In this document: positions 15,201 through 23,953 of the stretch, one piece after another
Position numbering within the stretch: position 1 is the stretch's first letter
How the letters are laid out: every line of letters begins with the position of its first letter
Source of the DNA: Caballeronia sordidicola
GTDB lineage: Bacteria; Pseudomonadota; Gammaproteobacteria; Burkholderiales; Burkholderiaceae
Assembly (NCBI RefSeq): GCF_002220365.1
Contig: NZ_MTHB01000034.1
Span: forward strand, 1-47,923
Direction: 5' to 3'
Length of the DNA: 47,923 nt
Translations under genes and position numbers: made by a program
The notes under the pieces: model-generated
Seen by the model: only the letters and a program-made list of their open reading frames with translations
Told to the model about the DNA's origin: nothing
Database searches by the model: none

Positions 15201-16037
15201 TTACTGAATTAGCCGCGGTTGGCCAACGTCGGCGGCTGAAGGCTCCAGACCGTGCGCTTTCAGAATCCGCGCGATATCGCCAGACTTGTGCAGATCCGCG
15301 ATGTCAGCACTCAAGGCGTCGCCCAGGGCCTGATTCGACTTCGTGTACGGAAATGCGGTCTGGCCCGGCTGAACCGATGCCGGGACCCTTGGGTCCGGCT
15401 TCACCGCCATGATCTTGATCGCCGAATAGCCGCCCTTTTTCTGGTCGTATTGCGCAACGGCGTAGCTGTCCGTCCCCACGTCGATCCGGCCAGCCGCCAG
15501 ATCCTGAGCCATCGTGACCGGATTGGGATAGAGCGTCACCGAACTGCCGAGTACTTTCTGGAGGTCACCCGTCCAGAGATAACCCTGAACCGATCCGACG
15601 CGTTTGCCCTGCAAACCGGTGATTGTGTCTATACCTTCCTTGGAGATAACGCCCATCTGATCGAGGTACATCGGGCCGCTCAAGCCCAGGACCTTCGCGC
15701 GGTCGGCCGTCCTGTACCAGTCACCCATCCCTATGTCCGCTTTCCCCGACACGACCGACTGGATGACGGCTGCCGGATCCACCGTACTGATAGAGAGCTT
15801 CAGGCATTCCTTCGCCGCGATGAGCTTGACGATATCTCCGTCAACGCCACCGATATCGGTGCTGCCCGCCGGAATCGAATACGGAGGAAATACCCATGCT
15901 GCAACCGACAACGTGCCGGACGTAATAGTCGGGAACGTGTGAGCGGGCTTGCACTGATCCGCGAATGCAGAATAGGTGACACAGGATAAAAGGAGGCTGG
16001 CGCACAGCCTCCCCAAAAATTTCGCGGACGTTTTCAT
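15201..16037 (-). CDS. ABC transporter solute-binding protein (amino-acid type)
   Basis: 278 residues with a cleavable signal peptide (MKTSAKFLGRLCASLLLSCV..., cleavage near AFA-DQ). Two lobes of the family 3 solute-binding fold follow: GTLSVAAWVFPPYSI, DIGGVDGDIVKLIAAKE, a DIGMGDWYRTADRA ligand-contact region, and GLQGKRVGSVQGYL. It binds the substrate in the periplasm and delivers it to the two permeases encoded upstream. The ligand class (polar amino acid or small amine/betaine) is inferred from the family only. AGGA precedes the ATG. Confidence 0.92.
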   Translation of the reverse strand: MKTSAKFLGRLCASLLLSCVTYSAFADQCKPAHTFPTITSGTLSVAAWVFPPYSIPAGSTDIGGVDGDIVKLIAAKECLKLSISTVDPAAVIQSVVSGKADIGMGDWYRTADRAKVLGLSGPMYLDQMGVISKEGIDTITGLQGKRVGSVQGYLWTGDLQKVLGSSVTLYPNPVTMAQDLAAGRIDVGTDSYAVAQYDQKKGGYSAIKIMAVKPDPRVPASVQPGQTAFPYTKSNQALGDALSADIADLHKSGDIARILKAHGLEPSAADVGQPRLIQ

Positions 16038-16106
16038 GTCGTTTTCCTATCGTGGCATCAGTGGAGGGATATTCACGGGCAGCTAAGCGGCAAAGATCGA
16101 GCGAAT

Positions 16107-16769
16107 CTATCGAACGGCATGACGTCCCAATCTTCGTTCCAGTACGGAGACCAACAGCGTTGCGGGAATGCAGATGACAGCGAACATCAAGCCGGCGAGG
16201 ATCAGTACCGGCATGTATTCAAAGGTCGTGGACCCGATATTCGATGCCCGGCTGACCAGCTCGGGAAGCGCGATCGTGAAGCAGAGAGACGTTGCCTGAA
16301 GCATCATTATCGAAAACCCGAGAAGCGCGGGCAGCGCGACTCTCAAGCCTTGAGGAACGATCACAAAGCGCAGTGCGTCGAGGCCGTTGAGTCCGATCAC
16401 TAACGCGGCTTCTTTTTGTCCGTACGGCACGGCCTCGAATCCCGCCCGGATGATTTCGCTTGTATAGGCACCGGTGCAGCACGCCAGCGCAACCACCGCC
16501 GACGCGAACGATGTCAACGTAAGACCCGCCGTCGGCAAGCCGAAATAAACAAACTGGAGCAGGATAAGAACCGGCGCCCCTCTTCCGATTTCAACGAACG
16601 TCAACGCGCTGATCCTGATCGCCTTCGACTTGGCCGGCACCGCAAGCGCGAGCACGAGCCCTAGCGGAACGCCTATCCCGAGGCTCAGAGCGGTCACCTC
16701 GAGTGAGAGGCCATAACCGTCGATGAGCTCCGGAAACCAGCCCTTCCAGAGAGTCAGAAGTTCCATCAT
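16107..16769 (-). CDS. ABC transporter permease (HisM/GlnP type)
   Basis: 220 residues with five predicted membrane segments. The cytoplasmic EAA loop is at about 135-155: ALVIGLNGLDALRFVIVPQG contains the conserved G and the I-x-P. Typical of the HisMQ family amino-acid permeases. The start codon overlaps the stop of the neighbouring permease in an ATGA, so the two were translationally coupled. Functional transport would need the partner permease, which is frameshifted here, unless this one works as a homodimer. Confidence 0.92.
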   Translation of the reverse strand: MMELLTLWKGWFPELIDGYGLSLEVTALSLGIGVPLGLVLALAVPAKSKAIRISALTFVEIGRGAPVLILLQFVYFGLPTAGLTLTSFASAVVALACCTGAYTSEIIRAGFEAVPYGQKEAALVIGLNGLDALRFVIVPQGLRVALPALLGFSIMMLQATSLCFTIALPELVSRASNIGSTTFEYMPVLILAGLMFAVICIPATLLVSVLERRLGRHAVR

Positions 16770-17406
16770 CTCGATACCCTCGAACGCAATTGAACGTCAG
16801 CCCGGCGCGACAGCCACGCAATCGGCAAACTCAGGAGTATGTAGAGAAGCGCCGCAGCCGCGTAGACGCTCAGCCCGCGAAACGTCTGTTGAGAAATGTG
16901 ATACGACTGATAGGCCAGATCGGTGCGCCAATAGTCGACGCAACGGCGGAGTCCTTCAGCAAGCCAATAAGATAGGTAGCGCCCGACGGCAAAGCGATCC
17001 TCGTCAACTGCGGGAGAACGACGTCACGAAACTGTTGGCTTCTGGTCAGGTTCAACACCTTCGCCGCTTCGAACTGCCCCGGGTGAATAGCAGTCAGCGC
17101 ACCTCGATAGATCTCGGACATGTTGGCGGCGGTCACCACACCGAGTCCCACCACGGCTGCGGTAAACGGGCTCATGGCTATGAGGCCGTTGCCAATGCCG
17201 AAGAACACAAAGAACAGCCAGACGATGGGTGGGATCGATCGGCAGGACACGACTATCGCCGTCGAGGTCAAGCGCAACGCACCGATAGTCGAAAGGCGCA
17301 TCGCGCAAAGCGGCAATCCGAGTGACGCGCCCACAATAAACGACGCCAGGGTGAGCGCAATTGTCCACGGGACGCCATTCAAGATTGCAGTGAGATCCAT
17401 GATCAT
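16766..17406 (-). pseudogene. ABC transporter permease (HisQ type), frameshifted by one base
   Basis: The frame from 17406 encodes a HisMQ-family permease up to the EAA loop and the STIGAP segment (EAAKVLNLTRSQQFRDVVLP visible), then ends early at 16870. If one G is restored near 16920-16924 (GCACCG-ATCTGG to GCACCGGATCTGG), the frame continues as DLAYQSYHISQQTFRGLSVY and a last membrane helix (AAALLYILLSLPIAWLS). It then ends at TGA 16766-16768, which forms an ATGA overlap with the next gene. The repaired length is 213 residues, normal for the family. The overlap proves which frame is ancestral. The lesion removes the last transmembrane segment. A sequencing error cannot be excluded. Confidence 0.9.
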
Positions 17407-18221
17407 TACCGGTCCCTCACTGCGCTAAGGAACTTGGCTGCTCGTTCGGTTTTCGGCGCACGCATGATTTCAGCGCTGGGTCCTTCTTCGAGTATGTGAC
17501 CTTCAGCCATCAGGATCACACGATCCGAAACGTTCTCTGCAAAATGCATCTCATGGGTGACGACGATCATCGTCATGCCCGACAGCGCGAGTTCCTTCAT
17601 GACCGCCAGTACTTCGAGGCCCAACTCCGGATCCAGTGCGGACGTGGGCTCGTCGAACAGCATGATCTCCGGTTCGAGGGCCAATGCACGGGCAATCGCG
17701 ATCCGTTGCTGCTGACCGCCGGAACATCGCGCGGGATACTGGCTCGCTTTGTCTGCCAGGCCAACGCGCGCTAGTAGATCCATCGATCGCTCGTCCGCCC
17801 CCTTTCTGGAGCGCCCCATGGTGCGCTCCTGCGCAAGACTGACGTTGCGCAGCACAGAAAGGTGGGGAAACAAATTGAACGACTGGAAAACCATGCCGAT
17901 CTTCCGGCGCAAGGCGACGAGGTCCCGCCGGGAGGGTGAACGTCCAGCGTCGATCGTTACGCCTCCGATTGTCACCCTGCCTTCGTTCGGCGGCTCGAGT
18001 TGATTGATGCACCGAAGTAACGTGCTCTTTCCGGAACCACTGGGGCCAATGATCGCGATGACCTCCCCGGCACGCATCTGAAAGGTGATGTTCTCGAGTA
18101 CTCTGTGCGTGCCGTATGTCTTGCTCACCGCTTCGACGCAAAGTACGGGCTCGCCCGCTAACCCCGTGCGCTGCGAGGCGGCCGGCCCGGACTCTAGAAA
18201 GGGAGAAGCGATACTATTCAT
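17406..18221 (-). CDS. ABC transporter ATP-binding protein (GlnQ/HisP type)
   Basis: 271 residues from ATG 18221 (GGAGTGAG just upstream; a longer frame from 18248 lacks support). Walker A is GPSGSGKST (residues 59-67), the Q-loop is [18 protein letters not shown], Walker B with the D-loop is [14 protein letters not shown], and the H-loop is VVTHEMHFA. The ABC signature reads CSGGQQQR, with Cys where most relatives have Leu, a tolerated but notable change. It powers uptake with the downstream permeases. Its TAA overlaps the ATG of the next gene by one base. This is the first gene of the operon, and its promoter should lie in 18222-18464. Confidence 0.94.
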   Translation of the reverse strand: MNSIASPFLESGPAASQRTGLAGEPVLCVEAVSKTYGTHRVLENITFQMRAGEVIAIIGPSGSGKSTLLRCINQLEPPNEGRVTIGGVTIDAGRSPSRRDLVALRRKIGMVFQSFNLFPHLSVLRNVSLAQERTMGRSRKGADERSMDLLARVGLADKASQYPARCSGGQQQRIAIARALALEPEIMLFDEPTSALDPELGLEVLAVMKELALSGMTMIVVTHEMHFAENVSDRVILMAEGHILEEGPSAEIMRAPKTERAAKFLSAVRDR

Positions 18222-18464
18222 GGAACTCACTCCGTGAACTTCATGCAAAGCCGGTCTCGGTCGCTTGGGCGTTCATCACTGCCTTCCAGGGGCGCCGCGC
18301 AGCACCACTCGCCCAGTTGATTTGACTAAGCCAAAAAGCGGACCTCAAGTGATGCTTTCGCACCATGTAGTGCAAAAATTGAATCAACTATTCGCGAGCG
18401 GGCTTCGTGTGCTTTTTACAGCACGCCCGGGAACTCCCTCGGCAGCCCCCTTCGCTCGGTGTCT

Positions 18465-18983
18465 TCACCATTCATGGCGAAACTGCATCAACTTGTTCAA
18501 GACCTGATCGAGCAAAGCGCGCTCCGATGAACTCAACCCACTCAACATGGTCGATTGCCGCTCGATAGCAACGGGTACCACGCGTTCATAGAGCTTCCGC
18601 CCGCTTTCGTTCAACATGAGCGAACTCTCACGCCGATCAAGCGGGTTGATCTTGCGCCGGATCATCTTCCTTTCGCTTAGTCGCGTTACGGCACGGCTGA
18701 TGCTGTTTTTAGGGCGGCCCGTCACCTCGCAAATTGTCTTGGCAGCCATTGGACCGTAGGAACTCAGGCAGCTCATCACGTTAAACTCGTCACGGCCAAC
18801 ATCGAAGTCACGGCTCATCACTGAAAAGCACGGCTCGGTGTAGTAGTTAGACCAGAGCGTGAAGCGCCATGCGTCGCTGATCGGTCCGTTCGTGACCACT
18901 GCGGTGAACACGTCTTGGGCACTGACGGTGCTTTCGGACACTTTCAGTTCGGTTGCCTGAATATCCTCAACTGTACTAACCAT
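18465..18983 (-). CDS. MarR-family transcriptional regulator
   Basis: 172 residues. The winged-helix DNA-binding core is at about 65-130: EFNVMSCLSSYGPMAAKTIC, then recognition helix GRPKNSISRAVTRLSERKMI and wing RRKINPLDRRESSLML. The N-terminal roughly 40 residues are longer than in most MarR proteins. It lies between the ABC operon (240 bp downstream) and the OCD/M24 pair on the same strand, so it probably controls one or both. The ligand is likely the transported compound or a breakdown product (inference). Confidence 0.9.
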   Translation of the reverse strand: MVSTVEDIQATELKVSESTVSAQDVFTAVVTNGPISDAWRFTLWSNYYTEPCFSVMSRDFDVGRDEFNVMSCLSSYGPMAAKTICEVTGRPKNSISRAVTRLSERKMIRRKINPLDRRESSLMLNESGRKLYERVVPVAIERQSTMLSGLSSSERALLDQVLNKLMQFRHEW

Positions 18984-19068
18984 ATCTGTTTATCCTTAAA
19001 TTCAACAACCAGGAAAAGTCATAAACAGACCGCATCTGACAATACGGCACGCAACACTCGCTCCATCA

Positions 19069-20028
19069 TCAACGAAAGGACTCCGACAACCATTCCGCCA
19101 CCATCAAATCCAGATGCCCACCGCCTCCGTTTTTGAACAGAGTAATTTCCTGCGGGTCGCCTCGCCCGGGCACTTCCTTTCTGCATAAGTCAAAGAGGTC
19201 TCCCCGGATGTCCGACAGGGTGATGGTTCCGTTCTTCAGTGGTTCAACGATGTCGCCGCAATGCTCCGCCGTGAGCCCCAGATGGTCTACAAAAACACTT
19301 GAGCGAAGAATGGCGGCGTCGTTTGTCTCACGCATGTCCGGAGTGAAGCCTCCGACAAGATCGACATGACACCCATGTTTCAGCCACTTCCCGTCGAGCA
19401 CGGGCGTTGATGACGACGTCAGGCACACCACGATGTCAGCACCCGAAACACTCGCCTCGATATCATTCGACACCTGAAAATCGACGGGCAGAAAACGTTC
19501 TTCTATCAACTGCTCTGCCCGGCTTCGGTTCCGGTTCCAAACGTCGATCCGTTCAATGGTCGGACAAACCGCATGCAGGTAGGTCAGATGGATCCTCGCC
19601 TGCGCGCCGGCACCGAGCACGACCAGCTTTGTCGGGTTGACCGGGGCGAGGTAGCGGGCCGCCAGCGCGGAATCAGCAGCCGTCTTGCATCGGGTAAAGC
19701 TTTCTCCCACTATAAAAGACCTGAAGCGCCCATCCTGCCGGTCGACCAGTGCAAACGCGGAATGAACCGTAGGCGAAGGCTTGCTCAATTGACCGTTGTC
19801 CGGAGAGATCGCAACGATTTTCGCCCCCATCGACCCGTCCGTACGCGCACCCGCCCAAATGAGCAACTCGGCGCTAGGCCGGTCGACCCTCGATACCGCC
19901 GTATAGAGCCGGCCGATGGATTGGTAATCCTCCTGGTGCTTCTTTTCCATTGCATCAATCAGAGCAAGAGGGGAAATCCGAGACAGCACCGAGTCGGAAT
20001 CAATCACGCGAGGAAGGGCTTCGGTCAT
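19069..20028 (-). CDS. Ornithine cyclodeaminase / mu-crystallin family protein
   Basis: 319 residues. An N-terminal dimerisation domain (RVIDSDSVLSRISPLALIDAM) leads into a Rossmann NAD(P) domain with TKLVVLGAGAQARIHLTYL and ADIVVCLTSSSTPVL. The family includes ornithine cyclodeaminase, alanine dehydrogenase, delta1-pyrroline-2-carboxylate reductase and ectoine-catabolism EutC. The context (amino-acid-like transporter, P5C-reductase-like and FAD oxidase genes) fits reduction of a cyclic imino acid, but the reaction cannot be fixed. The start overlaps the stop of the M24 gene in ATGA, so the two are co-translated. Confidence 0.9.
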   Translation of the reverse strand: MTEALPRVIDSDSVLSRISPLALIDAMEKKHQEDYQSIGRLYTAVSRVDRPSAELLIWAGARTDGSMGAKIVAISPDNGQLSKPSPTVHSAFALVDRQDGRFRSFIVGESFTRCKTAADSALAARYLAPVNPTKLVVLGAGAQARIHLTYLHAVCPTIERIDVWNRNRSRAEQLIEERFLPVDFQVSNDIEASVSGADIVVCLTSSSTPVLDGKWLKHGCHVDLVGGFTPDMRETNDAAILRSSVFVDHLGLTAEHCGDIVEPLKNGTITLSDIRGDLFDLCRKEVPGRGDPQEITLFKNGGGGHLDLMVAEWLSESFR

Positions 20029-21350
20029 GATGAGTATCGGCGGCCTATGAGCGGACTTTGCGAAAGGACGATCGAACCGCTCGCGGTAATCAGGACCTGC
20101 TCCTCAAGCTTGACACCTTCTTTACCGCCCTGCTCACCGATGTAGCTCTCCACCGATACGACCATGTTTTCCTGGAAGGTCCCGTCGTACCCCCAGGCGT
20201 CGAAGTCGACGGCATAGGCGACACTCGGATACTCATCCACCAGTCCAACGCCGTGAAGCATCATCATGTATCGGTTATGCACGTAACGCTCGGGAACCGG
20301 CCAGCACTGTTCGGCGAATTCGCGGAACGAAAGCCCCGGCCGAAGCAGACCTACATTGTGCATGATCTGGTCTTGCGCGAAGCCGAGAAGATTTCCCTGG
20401 CTTGCCGACATGCCGCGACCCGGACAAACAAAACTTCGGGAGATGTCGGACAGATAGCCGCCTGGCCCGACCATATCGGTGTCGAAGCAAACCATGTCTC
20501 CCGCCTCGATCACCCGGTTCGTTGCATCCTGGAACCACGGGTTGGTCCGCGGCCCTGAATTCAGTAATCGACTTTCGGCCCACTCGCCTCCATGCGCGAT
20601 GTTTGTCTCATGCAGGATGCTCCATAGCTGGTTCTCGGTCACACCCGCATGAAGCGACTCGACCATGCGGGATATGCCTAGATCGCACACCGCCATGGAC
20701 ACCTCGTGCTGCACGATTTCCTCCGGCGACTTGATCAGCCTTGCTTGTTCGGTGAGCGGTTGCGCGTCGAACAATTCGATGCCATGTGCCTTCAGGCGCT
20801 CTGCGCCCCAGGGATCGCAGCGATCAACCGCAAGCCGGCGATTGCCCGCGCCGTAGGTAGAAACCAGGTCGGCAACTTCCTTGGCCCATAACGTGGCTTT
20901 TTCTTCGACCCTTGGGCCGGCTAGGAAGTACAGCCACGGAATGGCTGGACGTATCTCGTCGATGGTCTCAATGCCTTCGCTATTGTGTCGACTGCTAACG
21001 AAGTCGAACAGGATGACCGGCCCGTCTGTAGCGATATACACGTAACGACTCGGCGAATGCATGACCCACAGCCCGAGATTATTCGTATCAGTGGCATAGC
21101 GGATGTTCAGTGGATCCGCCAACAGGATTCCGCCGTAATCATGCGAACGCAGTTGCGCGCGAATTCTCTCGAGACGATAAGCGCGGAGCGAGCGCCGATC
21201 AATGCGCTCAACCCTTTCAATCAGCGACCGGTCGACAGGCGCGATCTGGTGATCCTTGACCGCCCGATCCTCTCGATACTCGCGGCCGTCGCGAGGACCT
21301 TGCAGGGGCAGGCCGGAGAGGCGCGCGTCACGATCCATGGTTACGTCCAT
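20025..21350 (-). CDS. M24-family metalloenzyme, DddP-like (DMSP lyase clade candidate)
   Basis: 441 residues from ATG 21350 (a GTG at 21401 and ATG 21338 are alternatives; none has a clear RBS). The N-terminal creatinase-like domain has GILLADPLNIRYATDTNN. The C-terminal pita-bread domain has SGPRTNPWF, CFDTDMVGP, YLSDISRSF, MLHGVGLVDE, VVSVESYIG and KLEEQVLI. Candidate metal ligands D290, D292, D302, H366, E401 and E416 have exactly the spacing I remember for the iron ligands of DMSP lyase DddP (2, 10, 64, 35, 15). A Tyr (361) and Asp (372) fall at the offsets of its catalytic Tyr and Asp. The similarity extends to RYATDTNNLGLW. The family otherwise holds proline aminopeptidases, creatinase and ectoine hydrolase. 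The reaction here is unproven. Coupled to the OCD-family gene. Confidence 0.82.
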   Translation of the reverse strand: MDVTMDRDARLSGLPLQGPRDGREYREDRAVKDHQIAPVDRSLIERVERIDRRSLRAYRLERIRAQLRSHDYGGILLADPLNIRYATDTNNLGLWVMHSPSRYVYIATDGPVILFDFVSSRHNSEGIETIDEIRPAIPWLYFLAGPRVEEKATLWAKEVADLVSTYGAGNRRLAVDRCDPWGAERLKAHGIELFDAQPLTEQARLIKSPEEIVQHEVSMAVCDLGISRMVESLHAGVTENQLWSILHETNIAHGGEWAESRLLNSGPRTNPWFQDATNRVIEAGDMVCFDTDMVGPGGYLSDISRSFVCPGRGMSASQGNLLGFAQDQIMHNVGLLRPGLSFREFAEQCWPVPERYVHNRYMMMLHGVGLVDEYPSVAYAVDFDAWGYDGTFQENMVVSVESYIGEQGGKEGVKLEEQVLITASGSIVLSQSPLIGRRYSS

Positions 21351-21649
21351 CCAATTTCGAAGGGCCGCGGCTTGTATGAATGCGTCGAACGCCCAAGGCA
21401 CGCAAAGGGACCGCCACCTTTTCGACTCGTTGTCCGACCACCGATAAATTCAGATTAGTCCCACGTGGAACCATATGTCAAGGTATCAAAAACGCCAATT
21501 TTGCGCGGACCGAATAGTCACCTTTTGAAGCGTTCGCGTAATAAATTGACGCGTCCGGAGGATTGCGGCGAAGCTACGATAATCGCAATAATTAGTTATC
21601 CAAATCTTTGTAAAAACCGATACAGGCTTTGATGAAACTGGCGCCGTCC

Positions 21650-23689
21650 TTACAGATCCTTGACCAGACGAAGCGCGTCGTAGATTGCCGCATGCGTGTT
21701 GCGCGCGGACACAGCGTCGCCTATACGAAAAAGCTGGAACGCGCCTTCCGGGTTGGACTTGCGTGACTGTTTCGTCCCGCCAATAAGATCGTCGTAGTCA
21801 AGCGCACCGAGGTTGCTCGACATCGGCTTCAGTTCAAAATACAGATCATCCATCGGAATGGTTCCGTGGTTCACGACGACCTGGTCATGACGCTGCTCGT
21901 TGCGGATGCCGCCGTAGTCACTGCCCACGACCGCAACGAGCCCGTCTTCGTCGCGATGTACCGAAGCGAGCCGATAGGTCACGGTGAACTTCACGTCCAG
22001 CTTCTGAAGCGATCGCATATAGGGCACGAGGTTCATGCTCATCACCTCGGGCGAGAACGAGCGGTCCGGCGTCATGATCTCGACCTTTCCTCCGGCTTGC
22101 GCGATCACTTCGGCTGCCTGCAATGCGGCGTGGTCACCCGCGTCGTCGAAGACCAGAACGTTTGAGCCAGGCTGGACGTCGCCGGAGATGATGTCCCAAG
22201 TCGATACAACCAGTTCGTTTCCGTCGCGCAAAACATCGGTGCGGGGCATTCCCCCTGTTGCCACGATCACCACGCCCGGGCCTTCGGCTTGCACTGTCGC
22301 TGACTCTGCCCACGTGTTGAACTTGAACTTCACACCGAGCCGCTCACATTGGGACATCCGCCAGTCGACTATGCCGATCATCTCCTTGCGTCGCACGTTT
22401 TGCGCGGTCAGGCGAATCTGGCCGCCGGGGTGATTCGTGGCCTCGAACACGACGACCTCGTGTCCTCGCTCACCGGCCACACGAGCTGCCTCGAGTCCCG
22501 CCGGGCCTGCCCCGACGATCACCACTTTGCGCCTGGTTGGCGCACGCGCGATATCGTGAGGCATGGTGGTTTCGCGGCCCGTGGCGGCGTTGTGGATACA
22601 GTAAGCGGCACCGCCTTGATAGATACGGTCGAGGCAATAGTTGGCGCCCACGCACGGTCGAATATCGTCTTCCCGGCGCTCGATGATCTTGCGGACAATG
22701 TGCGGGTCTGTCATGTGCGCACGCGTCATGCCGACCATGTCGATCTTGCCTGACTCGATAGCATGCCGCGCTGTCGGCACATCCTGGATTCGCGCGGCGT
22801 GAAAGGTGGGGAACTCGGTCGCCTTGCGGATCTCTCCCGCGAAGTCCAGGTGGGGCGCGCTTTTCATGCCCTGGATCGGGATGATGTCGGTCAATCCGGC
22901 ATCGGTTTCCAGGTGGCCGCGAATCACGTTGAGAAAGTCGACGAGACCGCTTTCTTTCAGCTTCATCGATATATACAGCCCGTCCTCTTTCGTAAGGCCG
23001 CCTTGAATAATTTCATCGGCGGTGTATCGGATACCCAGCAGGAACTCCGGCCCCACGCGTTTGCGCATGGCGCTCAGGACGTCGAACGTGAATTTCATCC
23101 GGTTGTCGAGCGAGCCGCCGTAGGGCGCATCCAGCGTGTTCGTCAGTGGCGACCAGAACTGGTCCATCAAGTGTCCGTAGGCCTCAAGCTCGAGCCCATC
23201 GAGACCGGCCGCCTTCATCCGCTCCGCGGCGTCCGCGTAGTCCTTGATGATGCGCTCGATATCCCAATCCTCGAGCTTCTTCGGAAAAGCGCGGTGCGCA
23301 GGCTCCCGATTGTGCGAGGGCGACACCGCCGGAAGCCAGTCACCCTTATCCCAGCGCGTGCGCCGTCCGAGGTGCGTCAACTGGATCATGACCGCTGCGC
23401 CGTGCTCGTGGCATTCGTCAGCGAGATCCTTCATCCAGTGCACGACCTCGTCCTTGTACGCTAGGACGTTGTTGAACACCGGTGGGCTGTCCTTCGATAC
23501 CGCCGCCGACCCCGCCGTCATCGTGAGCGCGATGCCCGCCTTCGCACGCTCGACGTGATATGCGCGGTACTGCTCCTTCGGCATGCCGTCCTGCGCATAC
23601 GCCGGCTCGTGCGACGTGGTCATGATGCGGTTGCGGAACGTCAGATGTTTGATGGTGTAAGGCTGAAGGAGCGGATCGCTTGACGACAT
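21650..23689 (-). CDS. StcD-like NADH:flavin oxidoreductase (candidate N-methylproline demethylase)
   Basis: 679 residues from ATG 23689 (the longest frame starts at 23758, inside the promoter). The N-terminal old-yellow-enzyme (alpha/beta)8 FMN domain (1-340) has RNRIMTTSHEP, VMIQLTHLGRRT and the active-site-like ELEAYGHLMDQFWSPLTN. The cluster region around 346-364 has Cys346, Cys352 and Cys364. The position expected for a fourth Cys (349) is Ala, so the [4Fe-4S] site is non-canonical. The C-terminal FAD/NAD domains start with VVIVGAGPAGLEAARV. The order matches trimethylamine dehydrogenase and StcD, which demethylates N-methylproline in stachydrine use. The assignment to StcD rests on my memory of the CVGA-x-YCLDRIY and CIHNAATGRE motifs. 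Divergent from a TetR gene. Confidence 0.85.
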   Translation of the reverse strand: MSSSDPLLQPYTIKHLTFRNRIMTTSHEPAYAQDGMPKEQYRAYHVERAKAGIALTMTAGSAAVSKDSPPVFNNVLAYKDEVVHWMKDLADECHEHGAAVMIQLTHLGRRTRWDKGDWLPAVSPSHNREPAHRAFPKKLEDWDIERIIKDYADAAERMKAAGLDGLELEAYGHLMDQFWSPLTNTLDAPYGGSLDNRMKFTFDVLSAMRKRVGPEFLLGIRYTADEIIQGGLTKEDGLYISMKLKESGLVDFLNVIRGHLETDAGLTDIIPIQGMKSAPHLDFAGEIRKATEFPTFHAARIQDVPTARHAIESGKIDMVGMTRAHMTDPHIVRKIIERREDDIRPCVGANYCLDRIYQGGAAYCIHNAATGRETTMPHDIARAPTRRKVVIVGAGPAGLEAARVAGERGHEVVVFEATNHPGGQIRLTAQNVRRKEMIGIVDWRMSQCERLGVKFKFNTWAESATVQAEGPGVVIVATGGMPRTDVLRDGNELVVSTWDIISGDVQPGSNVLVFDDAGDHAALQAAEVIAQAGGKVEIMTPDRSFSPEVMSMNLVPYMRSLQKLDVKFTVTYRLASVHRDEDGLVAVVGSDYGGIRNEQRHDQVVVNHGTIPMDDLYFELKPMSSNLGALDYDDLIGGTKQSRKSNPEGAFQLFRIGDAVSARNTHAAIYDALRLVKDL

Positions 23690-23729
23690 GGTGTGGCCTT
23701 TGACGATTTTGTTCGGGGGGACGCAATGA

Positions 23730-23758
23730 AGATTATTCACTGTGTACACCTGTGTCAA
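23730..23758 (-). promoter_or_regulatory. Promoter and operator of the StcD-like gene
   Basis: On the minus strand TTGACA (23753-23758), a 17-bp spacer and TAATCT (23730-23735) form a near-consensus sigma70 promoter 41 bp before the ATG at 23689. The spacer holds the perfect palindrome GTGTACAC (23742-23749) and TGTGT half-repeats at 23741-23745 and 23751-23755. This is a natural place for repression by the TetR-type regulator encoded divergently at 23954. Confidence 0.78.
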
Positions 23759-23953
23759 GTATCTCGACTATGATGAACATAAGAATGCTGAACGGGTCAT
23801 CGACGCGACGTTGCGCCGTGGGGGGAAAGGACAACAGAAGGGGCGAAAGCGCTTTGACCGATACCGGCCCACACGCCAGAATATCGTCGCTTTCGTGATG
23901 GACCGTCGCTCCGCGAACCGGCGATCACGGCTGCTTTAAGGAATTTTTTACCT

